The notes: generated by a model not told the origin, from the sequence alone. A stretch of DNA of 64,000 nucleotides from Mycolicibacterium sp. S2-37 (GCF_017352375.1 NZ_JAFEVR010000015.1:62001-126000), one strand, 5' to 3'. Positions 21,971 through 30,149 are shown, counted from the stretch's first letter. Numbers and translations: made by a program.

Positions 21971-22000
21971 ATTCATAACAAGAGACAGGCAGAACCGCTC

Positions 22001-23320
22001 ATGACCTCCGATCTCGCCACCCTCGCCGAGAAGACCGCCACCCGCTTCGTGCTGGCGCTCTTCGTCGACCTGCGCGGAAAGCCCTGCGCGAAACTCGTTC
22101 CCGTCGAGGCCATCGAGCAGCTCGCCACCGACGGCGTCGGCTTCGCGGGCTACGCCGTCGGCGCGATCGGCCAGGAGCCCAAAGACCCCGACCTGATGGC
22201 GATTCCGGACGCCGCGTCGTTCACCCCTGTGCCGTTCATCAAAGAGGGCCTGGCGATCGTGCACTGCGATCCCCACGTCGAGGGCACGCCGTGGCCCTAT
22301 GCCCCGCGGGTCATCCTCAAGACGCTGATCCAGCAGACCGCCGACGCCGGCTTCGAGCCGTGGGTCGGCGCGGAGGTCGAGTACTTCCTGCTCACCCGCA
22401 ACGCCGACGGCAGCCTCGCCACCGCCGACACGGCCGACACCGCCGCCCAACCCTGTTACGACGCCCGCGGCGTCACCCGCATGTACGACCACCTCACCAC
22501 CATCTCGGCGGCGATGAACCAGCTGGGCTGGTCGAACTACGCCAACGACCACGAAGACGGAAACGGCCAGTTCGAGCAGAATTTCGAGTTCTCCGACGCG
22601 CTGACGACCGCCGACCGTGTCGTCACGCTGCGCTACCTGCTGTCGATGATCGCCGCCGAACGCGGCATGGTCGCCACGTTCATGCCCAAACCCTTCGGCG
22701 ACCGCACCGGCAGCGGGCTGCACCTGCACCTGTCGCTGACCAGTGGCGGCACCCCGGTCTTCCCGTCCCGATCCGACGACGAAGACAACAGAGGTCTCGG
22801 ATTGTCCGACACCGCTTACGGTTTCATCGGTGGCATCCTCGACCATGCCTGTGCGCTCCAGGCCGTGATCGCGCCGACGGTAAACAGCTACAAGCGCACC
22901 GGGGCGGTCTCGACCGCATCGGGCGCTTCGTGGGCCCCGCGCAACCCGACCTACGGGGGCAACGACCGCACCCACTACCTGCGCGTCCCCGACTGCCAGC
23001 GCGTCGAGCTGCGCGGCGGCGACGGTTCGGCCAACCCGTATCTGGCGATCGCCGCGGCGCTCGGCGCCGGTATCGACGGCATCAAGCGCAGCACCGACCC
23101 CGGCGCGGTCGGGGCGGTGATGGACGGGCGGGGCACGCTGCCGCCGACGCTGCTGCACGCGGTCGAGGCCCTGGAGGCCGATCCGGTGGTCGCCGGGGTG
23201 CTCGACGCGGCCGGCGACGGCGTCTCGGGCTACTTCGCCGACGTCAAACGCCGTGAGTTCTTCGACTACCACGGGACCGTGAGCCCGTGGGAGGTCGAGC
23301 AGTACCTGACGGCGTTCTAG
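22001..23320 (+). CDS. glnT: Glutamine synthetase-like ligase (GlnT type)
   Basis: The 439-residue protein has the glutamine synthetase catalytic barrel: the metal-binding EVEYFLL, NDHEDGNGQFEQNFEF, the ATP and ammonia region KPFGDRTGSGLHLHLSL, NSYKRTG and VELRGGDGSANPYLAIAAALGAGIDGI. It is more like GlnT or gamma-glutamylmethylamide synthetase than GlnA1: it is shorter, has FVDLRGKPCAKLVP at the N-terminus, and lacks the NLY adenylylation loop. It would join ammonia or an amine to glutamate with ATP. ATG 22001 is chosen over the in-frame TTG at 21968. It leads an apparent operon of five genes. Confidence 0.85.
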   Translation: MTSDLATLAEKTATRFVLALFVDLRGKPCAKLVPVEAIEQLATDGVGFAGYAVGAIGQEPKDPDLMAIPDAASFTPVPFIKEGLAIVHCDPHVEGTPWPYAPRVILKTLIQQTADAGFEPWVGAEVEYFLLTRNADGSLATADTADTAAQPCYDARGVTRMYDHLTTISAAMNQLGWSNYANDHEDGNGQFEQNFEFSDALTTADRVVTLRYLLSMIAAERGMVATFMPKPFGDRTGSGLHLHLSLTSGGTPVFPSRSDDEDNRGLGLSDTAYGFIGGILDHACALQAVIAPTVNSYKRTGAVSTASGASWAPRNPTYGGNDRTHYLRVPDCQRVELRGGDGSANPYLAIAAALGAGIDGIKRSTDPGAVGAVMDGRGTLPPTLLHAVEALEADPVVAGVLDAAGDGVSGYFADVKRREFFDYHGTVSPWEVEQYLTAF

Positions 23321-23344
23321 CAGACCCATCGAAAGGATCCACCG

Positions 23345-24241
23345 ATGTGCGGGATCGTCGGGTTGCACCTGCGCAACCCTGAGCTCTATCCGCGGCTGGG
23401 TGAGTTGCTCACCGGCATGCTGTGCGAGATGTCCGATCGCGGAAGCGATTCGGCCGGGGTCGCCGTCTACGGCGACCCGTCGTGGACGCCGCCGGGCCGC
23501 AGCTGCGTATCGCTGCTGGCCATGGACGCCGGCGCCGATGCGGTGGCCGAGGCGGTCGGGGCGGCGCTGGGCACCGACGCGACCGCGACCGTGCTCGACG
23601 TCACCTACCTGGTGACCGCCGACGCAGAGCCCGACGCGCTGCTGGCCGCCGTGCGCGCCGCCTTCCCGGCGGCGCTCATCGCCGGGTTCGGCGAGGATCT
23701 GGCCGTCCTCAAGGGCGTCGGCGATCCGCGCACCCTGACCGATGCATGGGGGTTGCGGACCGCCCAGGGCCGGCAGGGCGTCGGCCACACCCGCATGGCC
23801 ACCGAATCCGCGGTGACGCCGTCTGGCGCCCATCCCTATGCCGTCGGCCCCGGCCAGTGCCTGGTACACAACGGGTCGTTCGCCAATCACGCCACCGTGC
23901 GGCGTGAACTCCGCGCTGCCGGAGTGGAATTCGACAGCGACAATGACACCGAGGTCGGCGCGCGGTTCGTGGCCCGGCAGCTCGCCGACGGCCGTGACGT
24001 GCAGACGGCCCTGAAGGAACTCTGCGCGACGTTCGACGGCTTCTACACGCTGCTGGTGTCCGACAGCGATTCGTTCGCCGTGGTGCGCGACGCGATCGCC
24101 TGCAAACCCGCCGTGATCGCCGAGACCTCGGACTGGGTCGCCATGGCCAGTGAGTACCGTGCGCTGTCCGGCCTGCCCGGCGTCGGGCACGCCTCCATCT
24201 GGGAGCCCGAACCCGAGGTGGTCTACGCATGGACCCGCTAG
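23345..24241 (+). CDS. Class II glutamine amidotransferase (GlxB/MgsA type)
   Basis: The 298-residue protein starts MCGIVGLHLR, so Cys2 is the Ntn nucleophile that frees ammonia from an amide. DRGSDSAGVAVYG, VGHTRMATESAVTPSGAHPY and LVHNGSFANHATVRRELR are the remaining class II elements. It corresponds to the amidotransferase domain of glutamate synthase as a separate protein. In methylamine-users the homologous subunit is part of N-methylglutamate synthase. It follows glnT by 24 nt with AAAGGA upstream. Confidence 0.87.
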   Translation: MCGIVGLHLRNPELYPRLGELLTGMLCEMSDRGSDSAGVAVYGDPSWTPPGRSCVSLLAMDAGADAVAEAVGAALGTDATATVLDVTYLVTADAEPDALLAAVRAAFPAALIAGFGEDLAVLKGVGDPRTLTDAWGLRTAQGRQGVGHTRMATESAVTPSGAHPYAVGPGQCLVHNGSFANHATVRRELRAAGVEFDSDNDTEVGARFVARQLADGRDVQTALKELCATFDGFYTLLVSDSDSFAVVRDAIACKPAVIAETSDWVAMASEYRALSGLPGVGHASIWEPEPEVVYAWTR

Positions 24242-24912
24242 TCTTCGATCTCCGCACGACCAAGCTGCGCGAGGTGAACTCCGCACTGCACGCCGCGGAC
24301 CTCACCGGCGACGTCCTCATCGAGAATCCCGACGGCGCACACAATGTCGCGGTCGGACTGCACGCGCCCGTGCGGGTCACCGTCGCCGGTCACGTCGGCT
24401 ACTACGCCGCCGGCATGAATCAGGAGGCCGAGGTCGTCATCGAGGGCAATGCCGGCACCGGCGTCGCCGAGAACATGATGAGCGGCACCGTCTGGGTGAA
24501 GGGCAACGCCTCGCAGTCGGCCGGGGCGACCGCGCACGGCGGACTGCTGGTGGTCGAGGGCGACGCCGCCGCCCGCTGCGGCATCTCGATGAAGGGCGTC
24601 GACATCGTCGTCGGAGGCGACATCGGCCACATGAGCGCGTTCATGGCCCAGGCCGGCCGGATGGTGGTGCGCGGCAACGCCGGTGACGCGCTCGGTGACT
24701 CCATCTACGAGGCCAGGCTCTACGTGCGCGGCGACGTCGCCTCCCTCGGTGCGGACTGCGTGGCCAAGGAGATGCGCGCCGAACACCACGAGGAACTGGC
24801 CCGCCTGCTCAAGGCCGCGGGCTTCGAGGACGACGAGACCGAGTCCTACACCCGCTACGGCTCCGCCCGCGCGCTCTACCACTTCAACGTCGACAACACC
24901 GGGAGTTATTGA
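24229..24912 (+). CDS. GXGXG-domain protein (glutamate synthase alpha C-terminal type, GlxC/MgsB)
   Basis: The 227-residue protein is a right-handed beta-helix with recurring G-x-x-x-G patterns: VIEGNAGTGVAENMMSG, VWVKGNASQSAG, LVVEGDAAARCGISMKG and MVVRGNAGDALGDSIYEA. In glutamate synthase this domain is the scaffold between the amidotransferase and the FMN domains. Here it is a separate subunit. It overlaps the upstream gene by 13 nt and the downstream gene as TGATGA, so the three would be made in step. Confidence 0.87.
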   Translation: MDPLVFDLRTTKLREVNSALHAADLTGDVLIENPDGAHNVAVGLHAPVRVTVAGHVGYYAAGMNQEAEVVIEGNAGTGVAENMMSGTVWVKGNASQSAGATAHGGLLVVEGDAAARCGISMKGVDIVVGGDIGHMSAFMAQAGRMVVRGNAGDALGDSIYEARLYVRGDVASLGADCVAKEMRAEHHEELARLLKAAGFEDDETESYTRYGSARALYHFNVDNTGSY

Positions 24913-26228
24913 TGAGCACCTGGGGCCTGCGCGAGTCCGCCACCTTCGACCGCGCCACCATCGCCGCCATCCAGCGTGCCGCCGACACCGGCATCTACGA
25001 CATCCGCGGCTGGGGCGCCAAACGCCCGCTGCCGCACTTCGACGATCTGCTGTTCCTGGGCGCGTCGATGTCCCGGTATCCCCTGGAGGGATATCGCGAG
25101 ACGTGCGGCACGGACGTGGTTCTCGGCGACCGGCACGCCAAGCATCCGCTGCACCTGTCGACTCCGGTCACCATCGCCGGCATGAGTTTCGGTGCGCTGT
25201 CCGGCCAGGCCAAGGAGGCACTGGGCCGCGGCGCCAGCGAGGTGGGTACGTCGACGACCACCGGCGACGGCGGTATGACGCCCGAGGAGCGCGGACAGAG
25301 CAAGTACCTGGTGTATCAATATCTGCCCTCGCGGTACGGGATGAACCCCGACGACCTGCGCAAGGCCGACGCCATCGAGGTGGTGCTCGGCCAGGGCGCC
25401 AAACCGGGCGGCGGCGGAATGCTGCTGGGACAGAAGATCTCCGAGCGGGTCGCGGCGATGCGGACGCTGCCCCAGGGCATTGACCAGCGATCGGCGTGCC
25501 GGCATCCGGACTGGACGGGCCCCGACGATCTCACCATCAAAATCAACGAGTTGCGCGAACTCACCGACTGGGAGAAGCCGATCTACGTCAAGGTCGGCGC
25601 CACCCGCACCTACTACGACGTCAAACTCGCGGTCCACGCCGGCGCCGACGTCGTCGTGGTCGACGGCATGCAGGGCGGCACCGCCGCCACCCAGGAGGTG
25701 TTCATCGAACACGTCGGCATCCCCACACTCGCCGCGATCCCGCAGGCGGTGCAGGCGCTCGCCGAACTCGGGGTGCACCGCAAGGGTGTGCAGCTGATCG
25801 TATCGGGCGGCATCCGCAGCGGCGCCGACGTGGCCAAGGCACTGGCGTTGGGCGCCGACGCCGTCGCCATCGGTACCGCCGCGCTGATCGCGCTGGGGGA
25901 CAACCATCCTCGCCACGCCGCCGAGTACGAGAGGATCGGCAGCGCCGCAGGCTGCTACGACGACTTCCAGGACGGACGCGATCCGGCAGGCATCACCACC
26001 CAGGACCCGGAACTGGCGGCCCGGCTGGACCCGGTCGACGCAGGCCGCCGCCTCGCCAACTATCTGCGGGTACTCACCATGGAGGCGCAGACCATCGCCC
26101 GCGCCTGCGGCAAGGCCCACGTCTGTCATCTCGAACCCGAGGATCTGGTGGCCGTCACCATCGAGGCCGCCGCGATGGCACGGGTGCCGCTGGCGGGCAC
26201 GAACTGGGTCCCGGGAGCGGTGATATGA
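24912..26228 (+). CDS. FMN-binding glutamate synthase domain protein (GlxD/MgsC type)
   Basis: The 438-residue protein is the FMN/synthase domain of GltB as a separate protein. Segments include TPVTIAGMSFGALSGQAKEAL, SEVGTSTTTGDGGMTPEERG, EVVLGQGAKPGGGGMLLGQK, YVKVGATRTYYDVKLAV, ADVVVVDGMQGGTAAT and LIVSGGIRSGADVAKALALGADAVAIGT, the phosphate-binding end of the TIM barrel. Together with the two upstream subunits it would transfer amide-derived nitrogen to a 2-oxo acid or amine. ATG 24912 overlaps the previous stop; an alternative TTG is at 24909. Confidence 0.87.
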   Translation: MSTWGLRESATFDRATIAAIQRAADTGIYDIRGWGAKRPLPHFDDLLFLGASMSRYPLEGYRETCGTDVVLGDRHAKHPLHLSTPVTIAGMSFGALSGQAKEALGRGASEVGTSTTTGDGGMTPEERGQSKYLVYQYLPSRYGMNPDDLRKADAIEVVLGQGAKPGGGGMLLGQKISERVAAMRTLPQGIDQRSACRHPDWTGPDDLTIKINELRELTDWEKPIYVKVGATRTYYDVKLAVHAGADVVVVDGMQGGTAATQEVFIEHVGIPTLAAIPQAVQALAELGVHRKGVQLIVSGGIRSGADVAKALALGADAVAIGTAALIALGDNHPRHAAEYERIGSAAGCYDDFQDGRDPAGITTQDPELAARLDPVDAGRRLANYLRVLTMEAQTIARACGKAHVCHLEPEDLVAVTIEAAAMARVPLAGTNWVPGAVI

Positions 26229-27421
26229 GTCAGACGGCCGATGTGGTCATCGTCGGCGGGGGCATCGAGGGCGCCGCAGCGGCATGGGCGCTGTCCGAGC
26301 GTGGCGTCACCGATGTTGTTCTGTGCGAACGCAATACGGTGGGCTCGGGGATGACCGGGAAGTCGAGCGGCATCGTGCGCTGCCACTACGGTGTCAGCTC
26401 GCTGGCCGCGATGGCGACCGTCGGACTCGAGGTGTTCGAGAAACCGCAGCAGTTCCTCGGAGACCACGCCACCGACATCGGCTTCCGCCAGACCGGTTAC
26501 GTCGTCGGGGTCGGCGAACCCAACGTCGACTCGCTGCGCAGCAGTCTGGCCGCGCAGCGTGCGGTCGGGGTGCAGACCGAGGAGATCGACACCGCCGAGG
26601 TGGCGAACATGTGGCCGCATGCCGACCTGTCGCCGTTCGCAGCCTTCGGCTGGGAGCCCCGCGGCGGCTACGGCGACGCCTATCAGACCGCGCAGGCCTT
26701 CGCCGTCGCCGCCCGCGGCGCCGGCGTCACGGTGCGGCAGGGCACGGCGGTGGCTGCACTGCTCACCGACGGAGACCGCGTCACCGGGGTGCGGGTGGCC
26801 GACGGCGGCGACATCTTCGCCGACACGGTCGTCGTCGCCACCGGAGCCTGGACCCGGCCACTGCTGGCTCCGCACGGCATCGACATCCCGATCCGGGTGG
26901 TGCGCGAACAGATCGTGCTGATCCACCCCGGCATCAGCCTCGGCCCGGTTCCGGTTTTCTCGGATCTGGTGTCGCTGCAGTACATCCGCCCCGAACCCGA
27001 CGGCACCGTGCTGTTCGGCAACAGCGATCTGGCCGACGTCGAGGAGGCCGATCCGGACAACTATCTGAACCGGGCCACCGACGCGTTCGTCGACGTGACC
27101 GTGGAGAAGGTCGGCACGCGCTTCCCCGGCTTCACCGACGCCGCGATCAGCGGCAGCTACGCCGGCTGCTACGACGTCACCCCCGACTGGAACCCGGTCA
27201 TCTCCCGCACCGATCTCGCCGGACTCGTCGTGGCGGCCGGCTTCAGCGGACACGGCTTCAAGATCGCTCCCGCGGTCGGACGCCTGGTCGCCGACCTGGT
27301 CATCGACGGCCGCAGCGCCGACCCGCGAATCCCCGAGACCGACTTCCGGCTGTCGCGTTTCGCCGAGGGGGACCCGCTGAGGACGCCGTACCCGTACGTC
27401 GGGGCCGGTGAGATGCGCTAG
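26225..27421 (+). CDS. FAD-dependent amine oxidase/dehydrogenase (DAO, sarcosine-oxidase-beta-like)
   Basis: The 398-residue protein begins with the dinucleotide-binding motif VVIVGGGIEGAAAAWALSERG. It continues with the DAO-family elements TGKSSGIVRCHYG, DTVVVATGAWTRPLL, GCYDVTPDWNPVI and GLVVAAGFSGHGFKIAPAVGRLVADLV. These enzymes oxidise secondary amines or D-amino acids such as sarcosine or N-methyl compounds. In this operon it could oxidise the amine made or handled by the glutamate-synthase-like subunits; that is inference. It overlaps the upstream stop (ATATGA region) by 4 nt. Confidence 0.87.
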   Translation: MSQTADVVIVGGGIEGAAAAWALSERGVTDVVLCERNTVGSGMTGKSSGIVRCHYGVSSLAAMATVGLEVFEKPQQFLGDHATDIGFRQTGYVVGVGEPNVDSLRSSLAAQRAVGVQTEEIDTAEVANMWPHADLSPFAAFGWEPRGGYGDAYQTAQAFAVAARGAGVTVRQGTAVAALLTDGDRVTGVRVADGGDIFADTVVVATGAWTRPLLAPHGIDIPIRVVREQIVLIHPGISLGPVPVFSDLVSLQYIRPEPDGTVLFGNSDLADVEEADPDNYLNRATDAFVDVTVEKVGTRFPGFTDAAISGSYAGCYDVTPDWNPVISRTDLAGLVVAAGFSGHGFKIAPAVGRLVADLVIDGRSADPRIPETDFRLSRFAEGDPLRTPYPYVGAGEMR

Positions 27422-27452
27422 ACAGGGTGCTGTGACCCCATCGGAGGACAAC

Positions 27453-28091
27453 GTGCCGCTGCTGCGCAACGAGTCGGGCACGGCCCGGGAGCGTGACCCG
27501 CACGAACCTGTCGAGGCCATCGAGTTCGAGGCGGCGATCGGACGCAACGTGCGCGCGCTGCGTCAGCAGCAGGGGTTGACCGTCGCGGACATGGCGGCGC
27601 GCGTCGGCATCTCCAAGGCGATGATGAGCAAGATAGAAAACGCCCAGACGTCGTGCAGCCTGTCCACTCTTGCGTTGCTGGCCAAGGGTTTCGACGTCCC
27701 GGTCACCAGCCTGTTCCGGGGTGCGGACGTCGAACGGCCCGCGGCGTTCGTCAAGGCGGGCACCGGTGCGCGCATCGTGCGCAACGGCACCAGGGAGGGC
27801 CACGAGTACCAGATGCTCGGATCGCTGCGCGGTGAGCACAAGCGGCTGGAATGCCTGCACGTGACGCTGTCGGAGAAGAGCCGCACCTATCCCCTGTTCC
27901 AGCATCCGGGCACCGAGTTCATCTACATGCTCGAAGGTGTCATGGACTACAGCCACAGCCGGTCGGTCTACCGCCTGCACCCTGGGGACTCGCTGCAACT
28001 CGACGGCGAGGGCGCCCACGGCCCGGTCGATCTCGTCGAACTGCCCATCCGGTTCCTGTCGGTGATCGCGTTCCCCGACGCCCAGGTCTGA
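27453..28091 (+). CDS. XRE-family regulator with C-terminal cupin
   Basis: The 212-residue protein has an HTH_3 DNA-binding domain (about residues 28-84, IGRNVRALRQQQGLTVADMAARVGISKAMMSKIENAQTS) and a cupin sensor domain (about 115-205, HPGTEFIYMLEGVMDY and HPGDSLQLDGEGAHGP). This design is common in regulators of polyamine, amino-acid and amine use (PuuR-like). GTG 27453 has a clean GGAGG 5 nt upstream. It probably controls this operon and/or the thiocyanate hydrolase genes that start 116 nt later. Confidence 0.85.
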   Translation: MPLLRNESGTARERDPHEPVEAIEFEAAIGRNVRALRQQQGLTVADMAARVGISKAMMSKIENAQTSCSLSTLALLAKGFDVPVTSLFRGADVERPAAFVKAGTGARIVRNGTREGHEYQMLGSLRGEHKRLECLHVTLSEKSRTYPLFQHPGTEFIYMLEGVMDYSHSRSVYRLHPGDSLQLDGEGAHGPVDLVELPIRFLSVIAFPDAQV

Positions 28092-28117
28092 TGATCAGCG
28101 GCTTCCGCAAATCTCCG

Positions 28118-28178
28118 GTTGAACGCCTGGTTAAGGCCGATCATTCTTCCTCCACCGAGGCGCCGGCGAAGCTAGAGT
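28118..28178 (+). promoter_or_regulatory. Promoter region of the thiocyanate hydrolase operon
   Basis: TAGAGT at 28173-28178 is a good -10 box and would give a leader of about 22 nt carrying GAAGGG before ATG 28208. Upstream, GGTTGAA and GGTTAAG (28118 and 28129) form a direct repeat spaced 11 bp, one helical turn, a possible regulator site. Confidence 0.4.
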
Positions 28179-28207
28179 CAGCCCGTCGCCGCACGAAGGG
28201 AACGCCT

Positions 28208-29047
28208 ATGAGCACTGCCGCGGAACGCTCAGCGCAGCTGGATCTGGTTGCCCGGCTCAAGTCGGCCTATCCGGAACTGCCCGACGCGCCGTACCCCGAC
28301 ATGATCAGCCACGAGCGCTTTCTCGCGTACATGAAGACAAACCACGACGTCGGCGGCGAACCGGACGCGCCGATGAAGTACGTCAACAAGCAGTACGAGT
28401 ACTGGGAGCACATGACCTACGTCATCTGCGAGGTGCTCGCCCAGCGCGGGATCTGGCTGTCCGAGGAACGCCGGCGGATCGGCAATGTCGACGTGGGCCG
28501 CGCCATCTACCTCGGTATCCCGTACTACGGGCGCTGGTTGTGGGCCGTCGCCCGCGTCCTGGTCGAGAAGCACCACATCAGCCTCGGCGAGCTCAGCGAG
28601 CGGATGGCCGAGGTGCAGGAACGCTACGCCGGCGGCCTCGCCGGTAAGAAGCTCGAGGCGAAGCCGAAGTCCGAGGGCGACGGCGCACAGGTCAAGCGCA
28701 ACACCCACCACCTTCGCGCCATCGGTATCGGCGATCCGCAGATCTATGCGGACCTGGCCGGCGAACCGAAGTTCAAGGTCGGCGACCCGGTGGTGGTGCG
28801 CGAACTGCCTGCGCTGCTCTACACCCGCACCCCGGAGTACTGCCGCGGCGCGAAGGGCGAGATCGCCGACGTCTCCTACGAGAGCCCCGCCGCAGAGGAC
28901 GAGACCTGGGACCGGGAGGACGCCGTGCCCGAGTGGTTCTACATCGTGCGGTTCCGTCAGGCGGATCTGTGGGACGACTACACCGGGACCGACACCGACA
29001 CCCTGCAGACCGAACTGCCCGAGCGCTGGCTGCGCGCCGCCGACTAG
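28208..29047 (+). CDS. Thiocyanate hydrolase beta-alpha fusion subunit
   Basis: The 279-residue protein matches two separate thiocyanate hydrolase subunits joined in order. Residues 1 to about 150 resemble the beta subunit (HDVGGEPDAP, YWEHMTYVICEVLAQRGIWLSEERRR, DVGRAIYLGIPYYGRWLWAVARVLVE). Residues about 165-279 resemble the alpha subunit (GIGDPQIYADLAGEPKFKVGD, LYTRTPEYCRGAKGEI, YESPAAEDETWD, WFYIVRFRQADLWDDYTG). A Lys/Glu-rich linker (KLEAKPKSEGDGAQVK) joins them. Fused, this equals the beta subunit of nitrile hydratase, the sister family. The complex would turn SCN- into COS and NH3. The assignment is from remembered Thiobacillus sequences. Confidence 0.82.
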   Translation: MSTAAERSAQLDLVARLKSAYPELPDAPYPDMISHERFLAYMKTNHDVGGEPDAPMKYVNKQYEYWEHMTYVICEVLAQRGIWLSEERRRIGNVDVGRAIYLGIPYYGRWLWAVARVLVEKHHISLGELSERMAEVQERYAGGLAGKKLEAKPKSEGDGAQVKRNTHHLRAIGIGDPQIYADLAGEPKFKVGDPVVVRELPALLYTRTPEYCRGAKGEIADVSYESPAAEDETWDREDAVPEWFYIVRFRQADLWDDYTGTDTDTLQTELPERWLRAAD

Positions 29048-29058
29048 GAGGAATCGCG

Positions 29059-29766
29059 ATGGGTCACGACCACGACCACGACCACGACCGCACCGTCAAG
29101 CCGATGGTCGACGAGGTCACCGATTTCGAGGTGCTGGAGATCGCGATCCGCGAACTGTGCATCGAGAAAGGCATCTTCACCGCCGAGGAGCACCGGCGCT
29201 TCACCGAGTTCGCCGAGCAGATCGGGCCCACCCCGGCCGCGCGTCTGGTCGCCCGGGCCTGGGTGAACCCCGAGTTCAAAGAGCTCGCGCTCACCGATCC
29301 GATGGAGGCCAGCAAGCAGGTCGGCGTCGACTGGCTGGAACCGACCGGCTTCGGGACGCCCAGCGACTTCGTGGCGTTCAAGATCCTCGCCGACACCCCG
29401 ACGCTGCATCACGTGATCGTCTGCGCGCTGTGCTCCTGCTACCCCAGGCCCATCCTGGGCAACTCCCCCGAGTGGTACCGCACCCCCAACTACCGCCGCC
29501 GCCTGGTGCGCTGGCCCCGGCAGGTGCTGGCCGAGTTCGGGTTGTATCTGCCCGACGACGTCGAGGTGCGGGTCGAGGACTCCAACCAGAAGCACCGCTT
29601 CATGGTGATGCCGCTGCAGCCCGCGGGCACCGAGGGGTGGTCGGAGGACCAGCTCGCCGAGATCATCACCCGCGACTGCCTCATCGGTGTGGCGCTGCCC
29701 AAGCCGGGCGTCACCACCAACGTCATCACCGAGACCCGGCCCGCCGTCCACGGGGTGAGCGACTAG
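29059..29766 (+). CDS. scnC: Thiocyanate hydrolase gamma (metal-binding) subunit
   Basis: This is the 235-residue catalytic subunit holding the low-spin cobalt. The claw motif VCALCSC puts Cys122, Cys125, Ser126 and Cys127 as ligands, two of which are normally oxidised. Flanking YPRPILGNSPEWYR, PNYRRRLVRWPRQVLAEFGL, and DSNQKHRFMVMP match thiocyanate hydrolase gamma better than nitrile hydratase alpha, which has PWPVLG in that place. The residue after the first Cys is Ala instead of the usual Thr (cobalt) or Ser (iron). The N-terminus is a His-Asp repeat (GHDHDHDHD), a likely metal-collecting tail. An AGGAGG-like site precedes ATG 29059. Confidence 0.87.
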   Translation: MGHDHDHDHDRTVKPMVDEVTDFEVLEIAIRELCIEKGIFTAEEHRRFTEFAEQIGPTPAARLVARAWVNPEFKELALTDPMEASKQVGVDWLEPTGFGTPSDFVAFKILADTPTLHHVIVCALCSCYPRPILGNSPEWYRTPNYRRRLVRWPRQVLAEFGLYLPDDVEVRVEDSNQKHRFMVMPLQPAGTEGWSEDQLAEIITRDCLIGVALPKPGVTTNVITETRPAVHGVSD

Positions 29767-30125
29767 TGGACGCCCGGCCGGTCGAGCAGGTTCACGTCGA
29801 ACCGCTCAGGAAGATCGCCGAACGCAATCAGGTGTGGTCGCGTATGGCCGCCAAGTACGGCGTCGAGAATCCCGTGCCCCCGTGGAAGACGAGCCTCGAC
29901 GGATTGTGCGACGCGCTCGACAAGGCCGAATGCGGGCCTGAGGTCCTCACCTTCAAGGAGCGCCGGGACGAGGAGGACGCGCTGTCGGCCACCGTCTACG
30001 CGGACCTGCCGTACCCCGAGAACCAGCTGATGGCGCTCGCCCACTCCCTGGTGGCCCGCGGCGTCATCGACGAGGCCGAACTCCAGCAACGGCTGGCGGC
30101 CATCCGGGCCCGCTTGGAGGCGTGA
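29766..30125 (+). CDS. Thiocyanate hydrolase activator/cobalt-insertion protein (P15K-like)
   Basis: The 119-residue protein starts at GTG 29766, overlapping the gamma-subunit stop by one base. It has VEPLRKIAERNQVWSRMAAKYGVENPVPPWKTSLDGLCDALDK and ends PENQLMALAHSLVARGVIDEAELQQRLAAIRARLEA, a helical region like the N-terminal domain of nitrile hydratase beta and its accessory proteins. Thiocyanate hydrolase from Thiobacillus needs a small activator, P15K, encoded beside it; position and size fit that role. It could alternatively be a true third subunit. Confidence 0.65.
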   Translation: MDARPVEQVHVEPLRKIAERNQVWSRMAAKYGVENPVPPWKTSLDGLCDALDKAECGPEVLTFKERRDEEDALSATVYADLPYPENQLMALAHSLVARGVIDEAELQQRLAAIRARLEA

Positions 30126-30149
30126 GGCAGCGGGAGTACAGTCATGGGC
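30114..30149 (+). promoter_or_regulatory. SigA-type promoter of the leuA leader
   Basis: TTGGAG (30114-30119), a 17-bp spacer and TACAGT (30137-30142) form a standard promoter. Seven bases later lies GTG 30150, so the leader peptide is probably translated from a leaderless mRNA. The promoter overlaps the end of the P15K-like gene. Confidence 0.6.

Noticed and set aside
22291-23256. Arg-rich ORF within glnT
   Set aside because: Out-of-frame shadow of the glutamine-synthetase-like gene.
28208-29766. Plain nitrile hydratase annotation
   Set aside because: The gamma-subunit motifs YPRPILGNSPEWYR and RRRLVRWPRQVLAEFGL, and the alpha/beta-type segments of the first gene, fit thiocyanate hydrolase better from memory; nitrile hydratase activity is not excluded.
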